Counted from the first letter of the stretch, positions 1 through 7,312 are shown. The stretch is 64,000 nt of DNA from Alphaproteobacteria bacterium (GCA_030426465.1 JAUHYK010000016.1:1-64000); one strand, 5' to 3'. Notes: a model not told the origin generated them from the sequence alone. Numbers and translations are program-made.

Positions 1-826
1 GGTTGGAGGTTTTCTGGTCGACGATTTGCGCCTTGGCAAGCGCTACGAACAGCTGGCGCAGTTTCGCGGTGTCGGCCGGATAGTCGTTGCGATTGGCAAC
101 GACCCAGTCCGGGCCCTCGCGCCGGATGTCGACAGGATAAAAAGCCTGATCGCGGGAAAAGATCAAAACGTCCTGATGCTCGGCGCAACACCTCAATATG
201 CACGCCTTGGAGAACGCCTGATTGCGCTGGACGGCACAGCAAAAATGATCAGTGACTACTGGCGCCAGGAAAATGCAACCCGGCGCGCCATATTAGGCGA
301 CTGGCTATCCACTCCATTCCGCGAAAGCGAATTTACAGCCGTCATTGGCGACGGCTCTCTCACTTCCGTCGCGGATGGCTTGCCGGCTTTATTTCCTGAA
401 GCGCGCCGAATTCTTGAGCCAGGCGGCGTTTTGGCCATTCGATGTTTCTGCGCGCCGGAACCGGCAGAAACGATTGATGATATTATCGATGGCTTTGCAA
501 CCCCAGATGCAAACCCTTTATGCCTCAGAATGCGCATGGCGATGGCGATGGCCTCAAGGGAGCCAAATTACGTTTTTCCCATTCGCGAGCTGGCGACCCT
601 GTTTGACAAACTATTTCCGGACCGCAAAGCACTCGCTGAAAAAACCGGCTGGCCCAGGGATGAGATCGACCGTATCGACGGCATGAGGTCCGCGACCTAT
701 TGCGTCGGCTTTCCACCGCGGTCCATGCTAGGCGATATGGCGGCGCAGATTTTTACGCATGTGGAATTCGCTGAAAGCGAAGGCTATCCGCTGGCTGAGC
801 TCTGTCCGGTCCTCGTCCTTAAATGA
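1..826 (+). CDS. SAM-dependent methyltransferase (5' end outside window)
   Basis: This is the C-terminal part of a class I methyltransferase. The frame stays open to the left edge, so the TTG at position 26 is probably not the true start and the gene begins outside the window. Visible signs are a glycine-containing SAM-binding strand (NVLMLGATPQYARL), an acidic strand (FTAVIGDGSL) where motif II/IV residues sit, and the post-catalytic strand ILEPGGVLAIRCF that is typical of Rossmann methyltransferases. The substrate cannot be read from the sequence. The AEC transporter gene follows 25 bases later on the same strand, so the two may be co-transcribed. The fold is fairly sure, the reaction is unknown. 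Confidence 0.7.
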   Translation, partial: VGGFLVDDLRLGKRYEQLAQFRGVGRIVVAIGNDPVRALAPDVDRIKSLIAGKDQNVLMLGATPQYARLGERLIALDGTAKMISDYWRQENATRRAILGDWLSTPFRESEFTAVIGDGSLTSVADGLPALFPEARRILEPGGVLAIRCFCAPEPAETIDDIIDGFATPDANPLCLRMRMAMAMASREPNYVFPIRELATLFDKLFPDRKALAEKTGWPRDEIDRIDGMRSATYCVGFPPRSMLGDMAAQIFTHVEFAESEGYPLAELCPVLVLK

Positions 827-851
827 CGTTGCTCTGCTCAAGAAAGAGCCC

Positions 852-1787
852 ATGACAGCCATTCTCACTATCGTCGCGCCTGTTTTTTTCGTCATCGCTT
901 GCGGCTACGCAGCGGCGAAAATCGGTCTTATCGGTCGCGAGGGCGCCAAAGGGCTCAATGACTTCGTCCTTTATTTCTGCATTCCACCGCTTCTTTTCCG
1001 CACCATGCAGTCAGTCGACATGACGGTGTCGGCGACCGGTGTCTGGGGGGCCTATTATGTCGCCGCCGGAATTATCTGGCTCATCGTCGCATTTGGCGCA
1101 AACCGCGTTCAGGGCCTCGGCGACGCAGGCGGATCGGCGGCGGCGTTCGCCTCGACCTTCGGCAATCTCGGCATGATGGGCCTTTCAATCGCTTACCTGT
1201 CCTTCGGCGAAGAAGGGTTGATCATCGCCGCGCTGATCATTGCTGTCCATGCCGCAAGCCACTGGTTTGTGGGCACATTGTGGGCTGAACTCGCCAACGC
1301 CAAACGCGGGATCAACATCGCGGCGACAACCGGAGGCGTTCTTGTTTCGCTTGCCAAGAACCCGGTTGTACTGGCGCTCACCGTTGGCGCCCTATGGAAC
1401 GCCAGCGGATGGACCATGCCGGCGACTGGCGAACGGATTATTGACCTCGGCGGCGACGCGGCGATCCCCGCTGGCCTGTTCGCGCTGGGCCTTGCTGTTG
1501 CGGCCTACCCTTTGCGCGGCAACGCCGCCGGTGTCGCAACGATCATGTTTTTGAAAATGGCGGTGTTTCCGCTGATCGCCTGGGCGCTTGCCTCTTTTGT
1601 CTTCCACCTGCCGGCGCGGGAGACTGCGCTGGTGACGCTTTTCGCGGCGCTCCCCACGGGTATGAACCCTTATCTGTTTGCGGTGAAGTTCAATGCGAGC
1701 CTGGCCGCCGTTTCCGGCGCCATCGCGCTTGGCGTCATTCTTTCAGCCCTGACCGTTCCTTTCGTTCTCTGGCTGGTGGGCGCATAA
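852..1787 (+). CDS. AEC family transporter (auxin efflux carrier-like)
   Basis: This is an inner-membrane carrier of about 311 residues with some ten hydrophobic helices and the AEC signatures: an N-terminal FFVIACGYAAAKIGL helix, a conserved LNDFVLYFCIPPLLF segment, a glycine-rich GNLGMMGLSIAYL helix and a C-terminal ALPTGMNPYLFAVKF motif. The family exports small organic acids or similar metabolites, and this substrate is unknown. I chose the ATG at 852 because it follows a purine-rich AAGAAAGAG site and starts directly at the first helix; the longer frame from 759 would add 31 residues overlapping the methyltransferase. A strong hairpin follows the stop. A second AEC paralogue lies at 61195. 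Confidence 0.85.
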   Translation: MTAILTIVAPVFFVIACGYAAAKIGLIGREGAKGLNDFVLYFCIPPLLFRTMQSVDMTVSATGVWGAYYVAAGIIWLIVAFGANRVQGLGDAGGSAAAFASTFGNLGMMGLSIAYLSFGEEGLIIAALIIAVHAASHWFVGTLWAELANAKRGINIAATTGGVLVSLAKNPVVLALTVGALWNASGWTMPATGERIIDLGGDAAIPAGLFALGLAVAAYPLRGNAAGVATIMFLKMAVFPLIAWALASFVFHLPARETALVTLFAALPTGMNPYLFAVKFNASLAAVSGAIALGVILSALTVPFVLWLVGA

Positions 1788-1788
1788 T

Positions 1789-1817
1789 AAAACCGGCGCC
1801 AAAAAGACGCCGGTTTT
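1789..1817 (+). terminator. Rho-independent terminator, probably bidirectional
   Basis: A perfect ten-base stem AAAACCGGCG / CGCCGGTTTT surrounds a nine-base loop directly after the AEC stop. It has A-rich and T-rich flanks on both sides, so it can also end the convergent acidic lipoprotein gene. Confidence 0.85.
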
Positions 1818-1839
1818 ATCAATCGATTAAAGATAGAAA

Positions 1840-2172
1840 TTACCCTTGCGGGTCTTCTTCCACTTCGTCTTCCATTTCTTCAGCAGCTTCATCAACCGCA
1901 TCGCCGTATTCATCAGCCGCCTCTTCGGCAGCATCGCCCGCGCCGTCAGCGGCGTCTTCCGCCGCTTCTTCAATATCTTCCGCCGTTTCGTCGATGGCGT
2001 CGCCCATTTCGTCGGCGATCTCTTCGGCGTCTTCGCCAGCCTCTTCCGCAGCGTCTGCGGCGTCGTCGGCAGCTTCCTCCATTTGCTCTTCAGCCGTCGG
2101 CTCACCGCAGGCGACAAGGCCTGTGGCGGCGAAAGCAAAGGCGGCGCTCATAAACAGTCGTTTCGTATTCAT
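1840..2172 (-). CDS. Highly acidic low-complexity lipoprotein
   Basis: This is a 110-residue protein with a signal peptide that ends in a clear lipobox (GLVAC, Cys22), so it should be lipidated and held in the outer or inner membrane facing the periplasm. After the cysteine nearly every residue is Ala, Glu or Asp, in irregular 7-11 residue repeats such as EEAADDAADAAEEAG and DEMGDAIDETAEDIEE. This predicts a long, strongly negative amphipathic helix or coiled coil. A good ribosome site (GAAGGGG) precedes the ATG. No enzymatic motif exists. A role as a periplasmic spacer, cation binder or envelope stress peptide is only speculation. The opposite-strand frame is a mirror of the repeats. Confidence 0.75.
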   Translation of the reverse strand: MNTKRLFMSAAFAFAATGLVACGEPTAEEQMEEAADDAADAAEEAGEDAEEIADEMGDAIDETAEDIEEAAEDAADGAGDAAEEAADEYGDAVDEAAEEMEDEVEEDPQG

Positions 2173-2213
2173 CGTATAACCCCTTCTGTTGGCTTGTCCG
2201 GAATTCTAACACG

Positions 2214-2228
2214 CTAATGCAACATTAG
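2214..2228. promoter_or_regulatory. Palindrome upstream of the acidic lipoprotein gene
   Basis: A perfect CTAATG-CAA-CATTAG inverted repeat lies 42-56 bases upstream of the lipoprotein start on the minus strand, where an operator or -35 region would sit. No regulator is identified. Confidence 0.35.
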
Positions 2229-2269
2229 TTCGCAATCACGTCCTCGCCCATTGCTAACCACAAGAAAAC

Positions 2270-2430
2270 AATAGGTTTCTTGATACGGTTGAGGTCTTTG
2301 CCCCTTAACCCGCGCACTGATCCTCCCACTGAATATAGACGCCGGGCGCCTCGCGCGAGGGCAGTTCGCAGTCCACCTGCACAGACCACCCGTTGCTGCA
2401 GCGCGTTCGAAAACATCCAGGAAACGCGTC
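2270..2430 (-). ncRNA. ssrS: Candidate 6S RNA (ssrS)
   Basis: The 357-base gap between the acidic lipoprotein gene and metY contains no convincing coding frame. Read on the minus strand, it can fold into a long rod. The closing stem is TTTCCTGGAT (2415-2424) with ATCAAGAAA (2276-2284), with one mismatch. It is followed by an inner stem pairing AACGCGCTG with CAG-CGC-GTT, a large internal bubble, and an apical hairpin near CTCGCGCGAG. A hairpin GGTTAAGG / CCTCAACC sits on the 3' side. A GGATGTTTTCGAACGC stretch resembles the 5' part of E. coli 6S (GATGTTCGC). If correct, it binds sigma-70 RNA polymerase. The context is not the usual zapA-ygfA neighbourhood, and it could instead be the metY 3' untranslated region. 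Confidence 0.4.
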
Positions 2431-2529
2431 CATTTCAATCTATCCTTGGCGAAATTTACAAAGGGAGACTATCAGCTTTCCAGCGATCACGCATACGCCG
2501 GATATTACAAAATGGCGAGACGCCGGGCT

Positions 2530-3819
2530 CTATGCCCGGCTCAAGGCCTGTTCCAGATCGGCGATGATATCATCCGCCGTTTCAATGCCGACGGAAAGGC
2601 GCACAACATCAGGCCCGGCTCCCGCCGCAACCTTCTGTTCATCCGTTAACTGACGGTGGGTCGTCGACGCAGGGTGAATAATGAGGCTTTTGGCGTCACC
2701 GACATTGGCGAGATGGCTAAACAGCTTCACACCCTTCACCACCTCGACGCCTGCCGCATAGCCGCCTTTCAGACCGAAGGTGAAAACCGATCCGGCGCCT
2801 TTTGGCGCAATTTTTTTCATCAGCGCATGATGCGGGCTTGAGGGCAGCCCCGCATAGGCAACCCAAGCCACCTTGTCATGCCCTTCCAGATATTGGGCGA
2901 CCTTGAGCGCGTTTTCGCAGTGACGTTCCATCCGCAGGGAAAGCGTCTCGATGCCTTGCAGGATCAGGAACGAGTTAAAAGGAGAAATCGCCGGACCCAA
3001 CGCGCGCAGCCCAAGAACACGGCACGCAATGGCGAACGCAATCGGTCCGAAAGTCGGATAAAACTCAACGCCGTGATAGTCGGCGTTCGCCTCAACCAAA
3101 TGCTTGAAGCGCGCATCCGCCGCCCAGTCGAAATTGCCGCCATCGACAATCACCCCGCCCATGGAGGTCCCGTGACCGCCGAGAAACTTGGTCAGGGAAT
3201 GAACAACAATATTGGCGCCAAGCTCAATCGGCCGGCATAGATATGGAGACGCCAGCGTATTGTCGACGATCAACGGCACGCCCGCCTCTTTCGCAACGGC
3301 GGCAATCGCGGCGATGTCGGTTGGCGCACCCGCCGGATTGGCGAAACTTTCAATGAAGATCGCTTTGGTTTTCGGACCAATCGCCTCTTTGAAACTTTCC
3401 GGGTCTGCGCCGTCGGCCCAGTCCACTTCCCAACCGAAGCGTTTAAAGGCGTGATCGAACTGATTCACCGAACCGCCGTAAAGCTGGCGCGCGGCCACAT
3501 AATGGTCGCCCGGCTCTAACAGAGTGTGCAACACCACTAATTGCGCCGCATGGCCGGACGCTACGGCCAGCGCCGCCGTACCGCCTTCAAGCGCGGCGAT
3601 CCGCTGTTCTAGAACATCCGTGGTCGGATTCATGATCCGCGTATAAACATTGCCGAATTCTTCGAGATTGAAAAGCCGCGCCGCCTGGTCCACATCGTCG
3701 AAGACATAGGACGTCGTCTGGTAGATCGGCGTCGCGCGCGATTTCGTGGTCGGGTCCGGCGCCGCGCCCGCATGGATTTGAGCGGTTTCAAATTTGTAGG
3801 CTGGGGTCTCGTCACTCAT
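2530..3819 (-). CDS. metY: O-acetylhomoserine sulfhydrylase / aminocarboxypropyltransferase
   Basis: This PLP enzyme of the Cys/Met metabolism family condenses O-acetyl-L-homoserine with sulfide or methanethiol to give homocysteine or methionine in the cytoplasm. The 429 residues carry the hallmarks: an N-terminal FETAQIHAGAAPD motif, RIMNPTTDVLEQRIAALEGG, a VDNTLASPYLCRP strand with the PLP-contacting Asp, and the Schiff-base lysine in VVHSLTKFLGGHG (about Lys211). The ATG at 3819 has an ideal GGAG seven bases upstream; an in-frame GTG at 3834 would add five residues. It is a single gene, followed on its strand by the candidate 6S RNA. The long loop around GVEFYPTFGP and the length separate it from cystathionine lyases. 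Confidence 0.93.
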   Translation of the reverse strand: MSDETPAYKFETAQIHAGAAPDPTTKSRATPIYQTTSYVFDDVDQAARLFNLEEFGNVYTRIMNPTTDVLEQRIAALEGGTAALAVASGHAAQLVVLHTLLEPGDHYVAARQLYGGSVNQFDHAFKRFGWEVDWADGADPESFKEAIGPKTKAIFIESFANPAGAPTDIAAIAAVAKEAGVPLIVDNTLASPYLCRPIELGANIVVHSLTKFLGGHGTSMGGVIVDGGNFDWAADARFKHLVEANADYHGVEFYPTFGPIAFAIACRVLGLRALGPAISPFNSFLILQGIETLSLRMERHCENALKVAQYLEGHDKVAWVAYAGLPSSPHHALMKKIAPKGAGSVFTFGLKGGYAAGVEVVKGVKLFSHLANVGDAKSLIIHPASTTHRQLTDEQKVAAGAGPDVVRLSVGIETADDIIADLEQALSRA

Positions 3820-3930
3820 GTCTGTCTCCGTCACGCTTCAGGGATTTCATCTCTGGCGCCTCTTTAGCGCGAAGCCCACCCGGGCGGTAGCATAGCGACA
3901 CGAGATTATTTCATGCTCAGAGGAAGCATC

Positions 3931-3986
3931 ATAAGGCCGCCGGAAACGCGGTTAAAACTTATTCACGGGTTCTGTAACGGCCTTAT
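3931..3986. repeat. Interspersed intergenic repeat, copy A
   Basis: This 56-base element is bounded by perfect inverted ends ATAAGGCCG / CGGCCTTAT and contains AAAACTTATTCACGGGTTC. Copy B at 7041 shares the left end and the core over about 42 bases with few changes. The core TTATTCACG resembles a DnaA box. It lies upstream of metY and downstream of the cytochrome gene. Confidence 0.6.
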
Positions 3987-4028
3987 ACAAGGCAGCCCCC
4001 CAACACGCCCAGAACATACCCCCGAGAC

Positions 4029-4904
4029 TTATGGCCGCCAGAAGACATTCTCGGCAGGAGGCTCTTCGATGAGCGTTGATAGATAGGCGTAAAGCGCATC
4101 GATCTCTTCTTGCGAAAGCTCGGGAAAGCGGTCCGGCGCCACCAGCTGCATAAGGCCAAGTTCGCGCCCGCTCATGGAGACGCCCGTGGTGATGAGCTCC
4201 TCGAAAGCTTCGCGTGAATAAGCAGAGACGATGGTGAGATCGGGCGTCACCGCGTCCCACAAAGTTGCGCCGCGCAGGTCGAGCCCGTGACATTCATTGC
4301 ACATGGTCATGGCGAGATATTCGCCGAAGGCGAGCTGCGGCTCCGCTTCCGCATCTACGCGCAAAGCCGGAACATGGTCCGCCCATTCCTCATAGTGCGT
4401 TTCTTCGCCCGTCGCAAAACTCCAGCGCGCGATCCAGCCGAGTTTCGGTTTTGGCAAATCAATTTCCACCACCGGCGCGGAGCGCAAAAACGCGATCAGC
4501 GAGGCGAGGTCTTCGTCCGTCATGCGTGCAAAATTATAAGACGGCATGGAGACCAGACCCTTACCGTTCGCGCTGATCCCTTGCCGGATGGCGGCTTCCA
4601 GTGTTGCGACATCATGTTCGCGTGCATAAAGCGCCAGGTTCGGCGCCACGGCGCGCTCCGGCCAGTCCCATTGCTCGTCAAAATCCTTGCCCTGAAGCTG
4701 CTGCCCGTGACAGCCGAAACAGCCGCGCGTGCGCGCAACATGGCGGCCATGTTCGATGGAGGCTGCATCGGACGGGATCGGCGCCTCGAACGCCGGATCG
4801 TATGTCACATCGCGGAACTTCGCCTCGCTTACGAGATAAACGCCGCCAAGCCCCAAAAGCGGCGCCGCGATCACAATGGCGGCGATAAGAATCAGAATGC
4901 GCAA
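4029..4904 (-). CDS. Di-haem cytochrome c family protein
   Basis: This is a 291-residue c-type cytochrome with an N-terminal membrane anchor or signal (residues 1-25) and two haem-attachment motifs, CFGCH (Cys62, Cys65, His66) and CNECH (Cys202, Cys205, His206). Each lies in its own cytochrome c domain, and MPSYNF around Met120 probably supplies the axial methionine of the first haem. It should act in the periplasm as an electron carrier or as the cytochrome subunit of a dehydrogenase. No partner dehydrogenase adjoins it, so the electron donor is unknown. The gene is divergent from the TauE/SafE permease. The start at 4904 lies at the hydrophobic segment and no better start is visible. Confidence 0.85.
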   Translation of the reverse strand: MRILILIAAIVIAAPLLGLGGVYLVSEAKFRDVTYDPAFEAPIPSDAASIEHGRHVARTRGCFGCHGQQLQGKDFDEQWDWPERAVAPNLALYAREHDVATLEAAIRQGISANGKGLVSMPSYNFARMTDEDLASLIAFLRSAPVVEIDLPKPKLGWIARWSFATGEETHYEEWADHVPALRVDAEAEPQLAFGEYLAMTMCNECHGLDLRGATLWDAVTPDLTIVSAYSREAFEELITTGVSMSGRELGLMQLVAPDRFPELSQEEIDALYAYLSTLIEEPPAENVFWRP

Positions 4905-5016
4905 AGTCGACTCCCCCTCGATTGCGGCGCCAGATTAGCAGCAATTGAACGGAGGGGAACCGGATTGATGCGCATGATGAGGGTTCCTTGTGGGCGGAAC
5001 CGGCTAAACCGCTTTT

Positions 5017-5733
5017 ATGGTTTGGATTCTCCTTATCCTTTTTTTAGCGGCGATCCTCCAGGGCGCCGTGGGATTCGGTTTCGCCCTGGTCGCAATGCCG
5101 GCGCTGGCGCTTGTCATGGATACGCCCTCAGCCGCGGCGCTGGTGGCGCTGACGGGCATTTCGCTCAGTACGGTGATGCTTTTTCAGAACCGCAAGGGCC
5201 TCCATCTGGGCGAGGCTGCTGGTTTGATCGTCGCTGCAGCGGCCGGCGTGCCGATCGGCGTTTATCTCCTCGCCAACGCGCCGAAAGAACCGCTCCTCAT
5301 CGCGCTCGGGATCATCATCATCGCCTTCAGCGTCTTTTCCCTTGCGCGCCCGAGCGCGGTTGAAATCAAGGACCGGCGCTGGCGCTTCGCCGCGGGGTTC
5401 GCTGGGGGCATTCTCGGCGGCGCCTATAATATCCCGGGGCCGCCGATCATTTTCTACGGCGCCATGCGGCGCTGGCCGCCCGAACGTTTCCTCGCAGTGA
5501 CGCAGGCTTTCTTTTTACCCGTCGCGATCATGATCGCCGCCGGCCACGCCGTCGCCGGGTTCTGGAACCGCGAGGTTCTGATCGCCTGCGCCGCCAGCAT
5601 TCCCGGCGTCATCATTGCGAGTTTCATCGGCCGGCGCATCACCGCCGGCATTTCAGCCGGGGCCCTGTCAAAGGCCGTCTACGGATTATGCCTGGTGCTG
5701 GGGCTTGTCATTCTGGCGATGAATCTCGGCTGA
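5017..5733 (+). CDS. Sulfite exporter TauE/SafE family permease
   Basis: This 238-residue polytopic membrane protein has the two-repeat architecture of the TauE/SafE (DUF81) family. Each half carries the signature: LQGAVGFGFALVAMPALAL near residues 14-32, and FAGGILGGAYNIPGPPIIFY around residues 127-146. About eight helices are expected. Members export sulfite, sulfoacetate or other organosulfur anions, or act as orphan permeases. There is no strong Shine-Dalgarno sequence before the ATG at 5017, but the protein begins directly with its first helix. A convincing terminator follows. The divergent cytochrome c could in principle belong to sulfur oxidation, but nothing else in the window supports that link. 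Confidence 0.85.
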   Translation: MVWILLILFLAAILQGAVGFGFALVAMPALALVMDTPSAAALVALTGISLSTVMLFQNRKGLHLGEAAGLIVAAAAGVPIGVYLLANAPKEPLLIALGIIIIAFSVFSLARPSAVEIKDRRWRFAAGFAGGILGGAYNIPGPPIIFYGAMRRWPPERFLAVTQAFFLPVAIMIAAGHAVAGFWNREVLIACAASIPGVIIASFIGRRITAGISAGALSKAVYGLCLVLGLVILAMNLG

Positions 5734-5748
5734 GACGCAGGCAATAAA

Positions 5749-5784
5749 AAACCGCCGGGTGCTTGGGGGAAAGCCCGGCGGTTT
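5749..5784 (+). terminator. Rho-independent terminator after the TauE/SafE gene
   Basis: A perfect 11-base stem AAACCGCCGGG / CCCGGCGGTTT closes a 14-base loop between two convergent genes. It may serve both strands. Confidence 0.8.
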
Positions 5785-5810
5785 GCAAGTTTCAGAAAAG
5801 AGTGACGGGG

Positions 5811-5930
5811 TTACGCCGCTTTTTTCAATGCTTTTTTCGCTTTTTTCAGTTTTGTCTCCTGACGCGCGATGGTTTTCTTGCGCGACTTGATTTCTTTTTT
5901 CAGGGCTTTGACTTTTTTCTTCTTGGCCAT
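5811..5930 (-). CDS. 39-residue lysine-rich coiled-coil protein
   Basis: This short frame encodes a 39-residue protein that begins MAKKKKVKALKKEIKSR and ends in LKKAKKALKKAA. Close to half the residues are Lys or Arg, and hydrophobic residues recur with helical spacing, so a basic amphipathic helix or coiled coil is expected, probably binding nucleic acid or acidic partners. Coding is supported by a strong GAGGAG six bases before the ATG. It is placed ten bases downstream of the ribbon-helix-helix gene on the same strand, which suggests a two-gene unit. I do not know a named family for it. Confidence 0.65.
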   Translation of the reverse strand: MAKKKKVKALKKEIKSRKKTIARQETKLKKAKKALKKAA

Positions 5931-5940
5931 GGAAAACTCC

Positions 5941-6132
5941 TCACTTTTGTTTGTCTTCGTGCTTGCGCACAAAATCTTTCATGAACCCGCGCAGCTCCCG
6001 CGCCGCACTGGTGTCCAGCTCTTCGCAAAGATCAACGAAACGGTCGCGCAGCTCCCGGTTCAGCCGGATAACAAGCTGGCTGTCTTTTTTGTTCTTTTTA
6101 GCCCGCCTCTCATCCGCCACGGGACGCACCAT
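5941..6132 (-). CDS. Small ribbon-helix-helix (Arc/CopG-like) DNA-binding protein
   Basis: This 63-residue protein has a basic N-terminal tail (RRAKKNKKD), a short strand SQLVIRL followed by the helix NRELRDRFVDLCEEL, a turn and a second helix ARELRGFMKDFVRKHE. This is the beta-alpha-alpha pattern of ribbon-helix-helix repressors, which bind operators as dimers of dimers. It could be an antitoxin-like autorepressor, although the downstream partner is a lysine-rich peptide and not a recognised toxin. A 12-base perfect palindrome lies just upstream of its start and is a natural operator. The family fold is fairly likely, the target genes are unknown. Confidence 0.65.
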   Translation of the reverse strand: MVRPVADERRAKKNKKDSQLVIRLNRELRDRFVDLCEELDTSAARELRGFMKDFVRKHEDKQK

Positions 6133-6154
6133 TTCGTTATCTCTTCGATATCGA

Positions 6155-6166
6155 ATGTATATACAT
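6155..6166. promoter_or_regulatory. Palindromic operator candidate ATGTATATACAT
   Basis: A perfect 12-base palindrome is embedded in an AT-rich tract (6149-6176) that ends 23 bases upstream of the ribbon-helix-helix start. Neighbouring TATATATC looks like part of a promoter. The position suggests autoregulation. Confidence 0.5.
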
Positions 6167-6238
6167 TATATATCATACGCGCAAGAGGCCCCGCCTGAAT
6201 TTTTTTCAAAGGCGCGTCGGGCGGTCAAAACCCCGGCG

Positions 6239-6649
6239 CTAAAACAAAGACGCCGCGTGAACGACCAACACAATGGAGAGCACAGCGCCGGTGATATAGG
6301 TGCCGAGCGCGCCGATGAATTTTAAGGGGTTCGCCGTGTGAATGCTCTCACTCGTCAGCACACCGACTGCGTGAATATAACGCGAAGCAACCGCGAGCAG
6401 CATCAGCGCCGCAACCCACCATGGCGTCAGCGGCAGGCGAAGCCCGAGCGCGAGAATGAGCAGCGACAAGGTCGGCGCATATTCGATGCAATTGCCATGG
6501 GCGCGGATCGCTTTTCTGAGCGGACTTTTCGGGTCGCCTTCATGCTCATGCTGGGTGTGCATCACCGAGCCGCGAATGCGGCTGACATTGAAGCCGAGGA
6601 GAAACACCAACAGGCCCATAAGGCCGACGGACAAAAGCGCATAGGGCAT
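6239..6649 (-). CDS. MAPEG family membrane protein
   Basis: This 136-residue protein has four predicted membrane helices and the MAPEG pattern: an N-terminal helix ending in LLGFNVSRIRG, then the conserved segment RKAIRAHGNCIEYAPTLSLL (typical RaxxNxxEyxp motif), then SRYIHAVG. Bacterial MAPEG members are glutathione-dependent transferases or peroxidases in the inner membrane, or have no assigned reaction. The start codon at 6649 precedes the first helix directly. It stands alone, with a small-protein operon downstream and a long non-coding gap upstream. The family call is good, the substrate unknown. Confidence 0.85.
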   Translation of the reverse strand: MPYALLSVGLMGLLVFLLGFNVSRIRGSVMHTQHEHEGDPKSPLRKAIRAHGNCIEYAPTLSLLILALGLRLPLTPWWVAALMLLAVASRYIHAVGVLTSESIHTANPLKFIGALGTYITGAVLSIVLVVHAASLF

Positions 6650-6769
6650 GGTTGATTTCCTTTTCTAGCCGACTTTCGGTTTAGGGGCGTTCAGGGGGCG
6701 GAACAAGCGCGCATAACCGAACCCCGCCGCGCTCTAAGGGGAGAGCCGAACGTATAGGGTGGAGAGGTT

Positions 6770-6826
6770 GCGCGAGACGCAAAACTTCCATTTCAAATGT
6801 AGTAGCGGAGGCTTTGCGCCTCGCGC
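6770..6826. repeat. Long inverted repeat, possible structured RNA
   Basis: Arms GCGCGAGACGCAAA (6770-6783) and TTTGCGCCTCGCGC (6813-6826) pair over 14 bases with one wobble. The loop contains the palindrome CATTTGAAATG. It may be a dispersed repeat or a transcribed hairpin. Confidence 0.5.
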
Positions 6827-7040
6827 GGGCGGCGTTTTATCGGATCGGCGGGACCGGCCGTAATCATGACCGCCGGACGGTTTTACCCGCCAGGCGTTGA
6901 GCCATGAGAAAGCCCGGCCTCTGCGACCGGCAAGCGTGAAGGACCGTCCGTAACGCCGTTCCCGCACGCCGCGCGCCGCGGTCCGGACCGAAAGGAAACG
7001 GCAGGCCTTCCGCCTCTCCATGCCCGGATTGCTGCGCAGT

Positions 7041-7083
7041 ATAAGGCCGTCAGAAAAGTGGTGAAAACTTATCCACGGGTTCC
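7041..7083. repeat. Interspersed intergenic repeat, copy B
   Basis: ATAAGGCCG followed by AAAACTTATCCACGGGTTC matches copy A at 3931 over its left 42 bases. Here the core contains TTATCCACG, one base from the DnaA-box consensus TTATCCACA. The right inverted end of copy A is degenerate in this copy. Confidence 0.6.
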
Positions 7084-7262
7084 GGAATGGGGGTATAATG
7101 GCCGCCGCCCCCTGCGTCCCTCAGCTACATTTGCCCCCATCGCCTCGCTTCGCTCGGCACTTTCCCCCGTGCGCGAAGGCGCACATTTCATGAATCGCGC
7201 CATTCGGCGCGGGGCGGGGCGGGGGAAGAGAGAGTTGCACCACCATTTAGTTGGAGCGCCCT

Positions 7263-7312
7263 CCTCCCCCGTTTACGGGGGAGGTGTCAGCGAAGCTGAC
7301 GGAGGGGGCTAA
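7263..7312. repeat. REP-like compound palindrome
   Basis: Two hairpins sit side by side: a ten-base stem CCTCCCCCGT / ACGGGGGAGG (7263-7284) and GTCAGC-GAA-GCTGAC (7286-7300), followed by GGAGGGGGC. This layout is common among dispersed REP-type elements of alphaproteobacteria. It overlaps the end of the M15 peptidase gene and may stabilise or end its transcript. Confidence 0.6.

Larger units (their letters stand above)
6650..7308. other. Repeat-rich intergenic stretch without a supported gene
   Basis: This 659-base gap has no convincing coding frame. The only long frame (6734-7021, minus) is Arg/Ser-rich and lacks a ribosome site. The gap holds an imperfect long inverted repeat at 6770-6826, copy B of the 3931 repeat at 7041, and a run of small palindromes and a REP-like unit from about 7100 to 7312. 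Confidence 0.6.

Noticed and set aside
1846-2217. Plus-strand frame of 123 residues over the acidic lipoprotein
   Set aside because: It is the mirror of the GAA/GCC-rich repeats; the minus-strand frame has a signal peptide, a lipobox and a ribosome site.
2655-3834. Alternative GTG start of metY at 3834
   Set aside because: The ATG at 3819 has the better-spaced GGAG and the usual length.
6734-7021. Minus-strand frame of 95 residues in the repeat-rich gap
   Set aside because: It is Arg/Ser-rich, has no ribosome site and overlaps the long inverted repeat.
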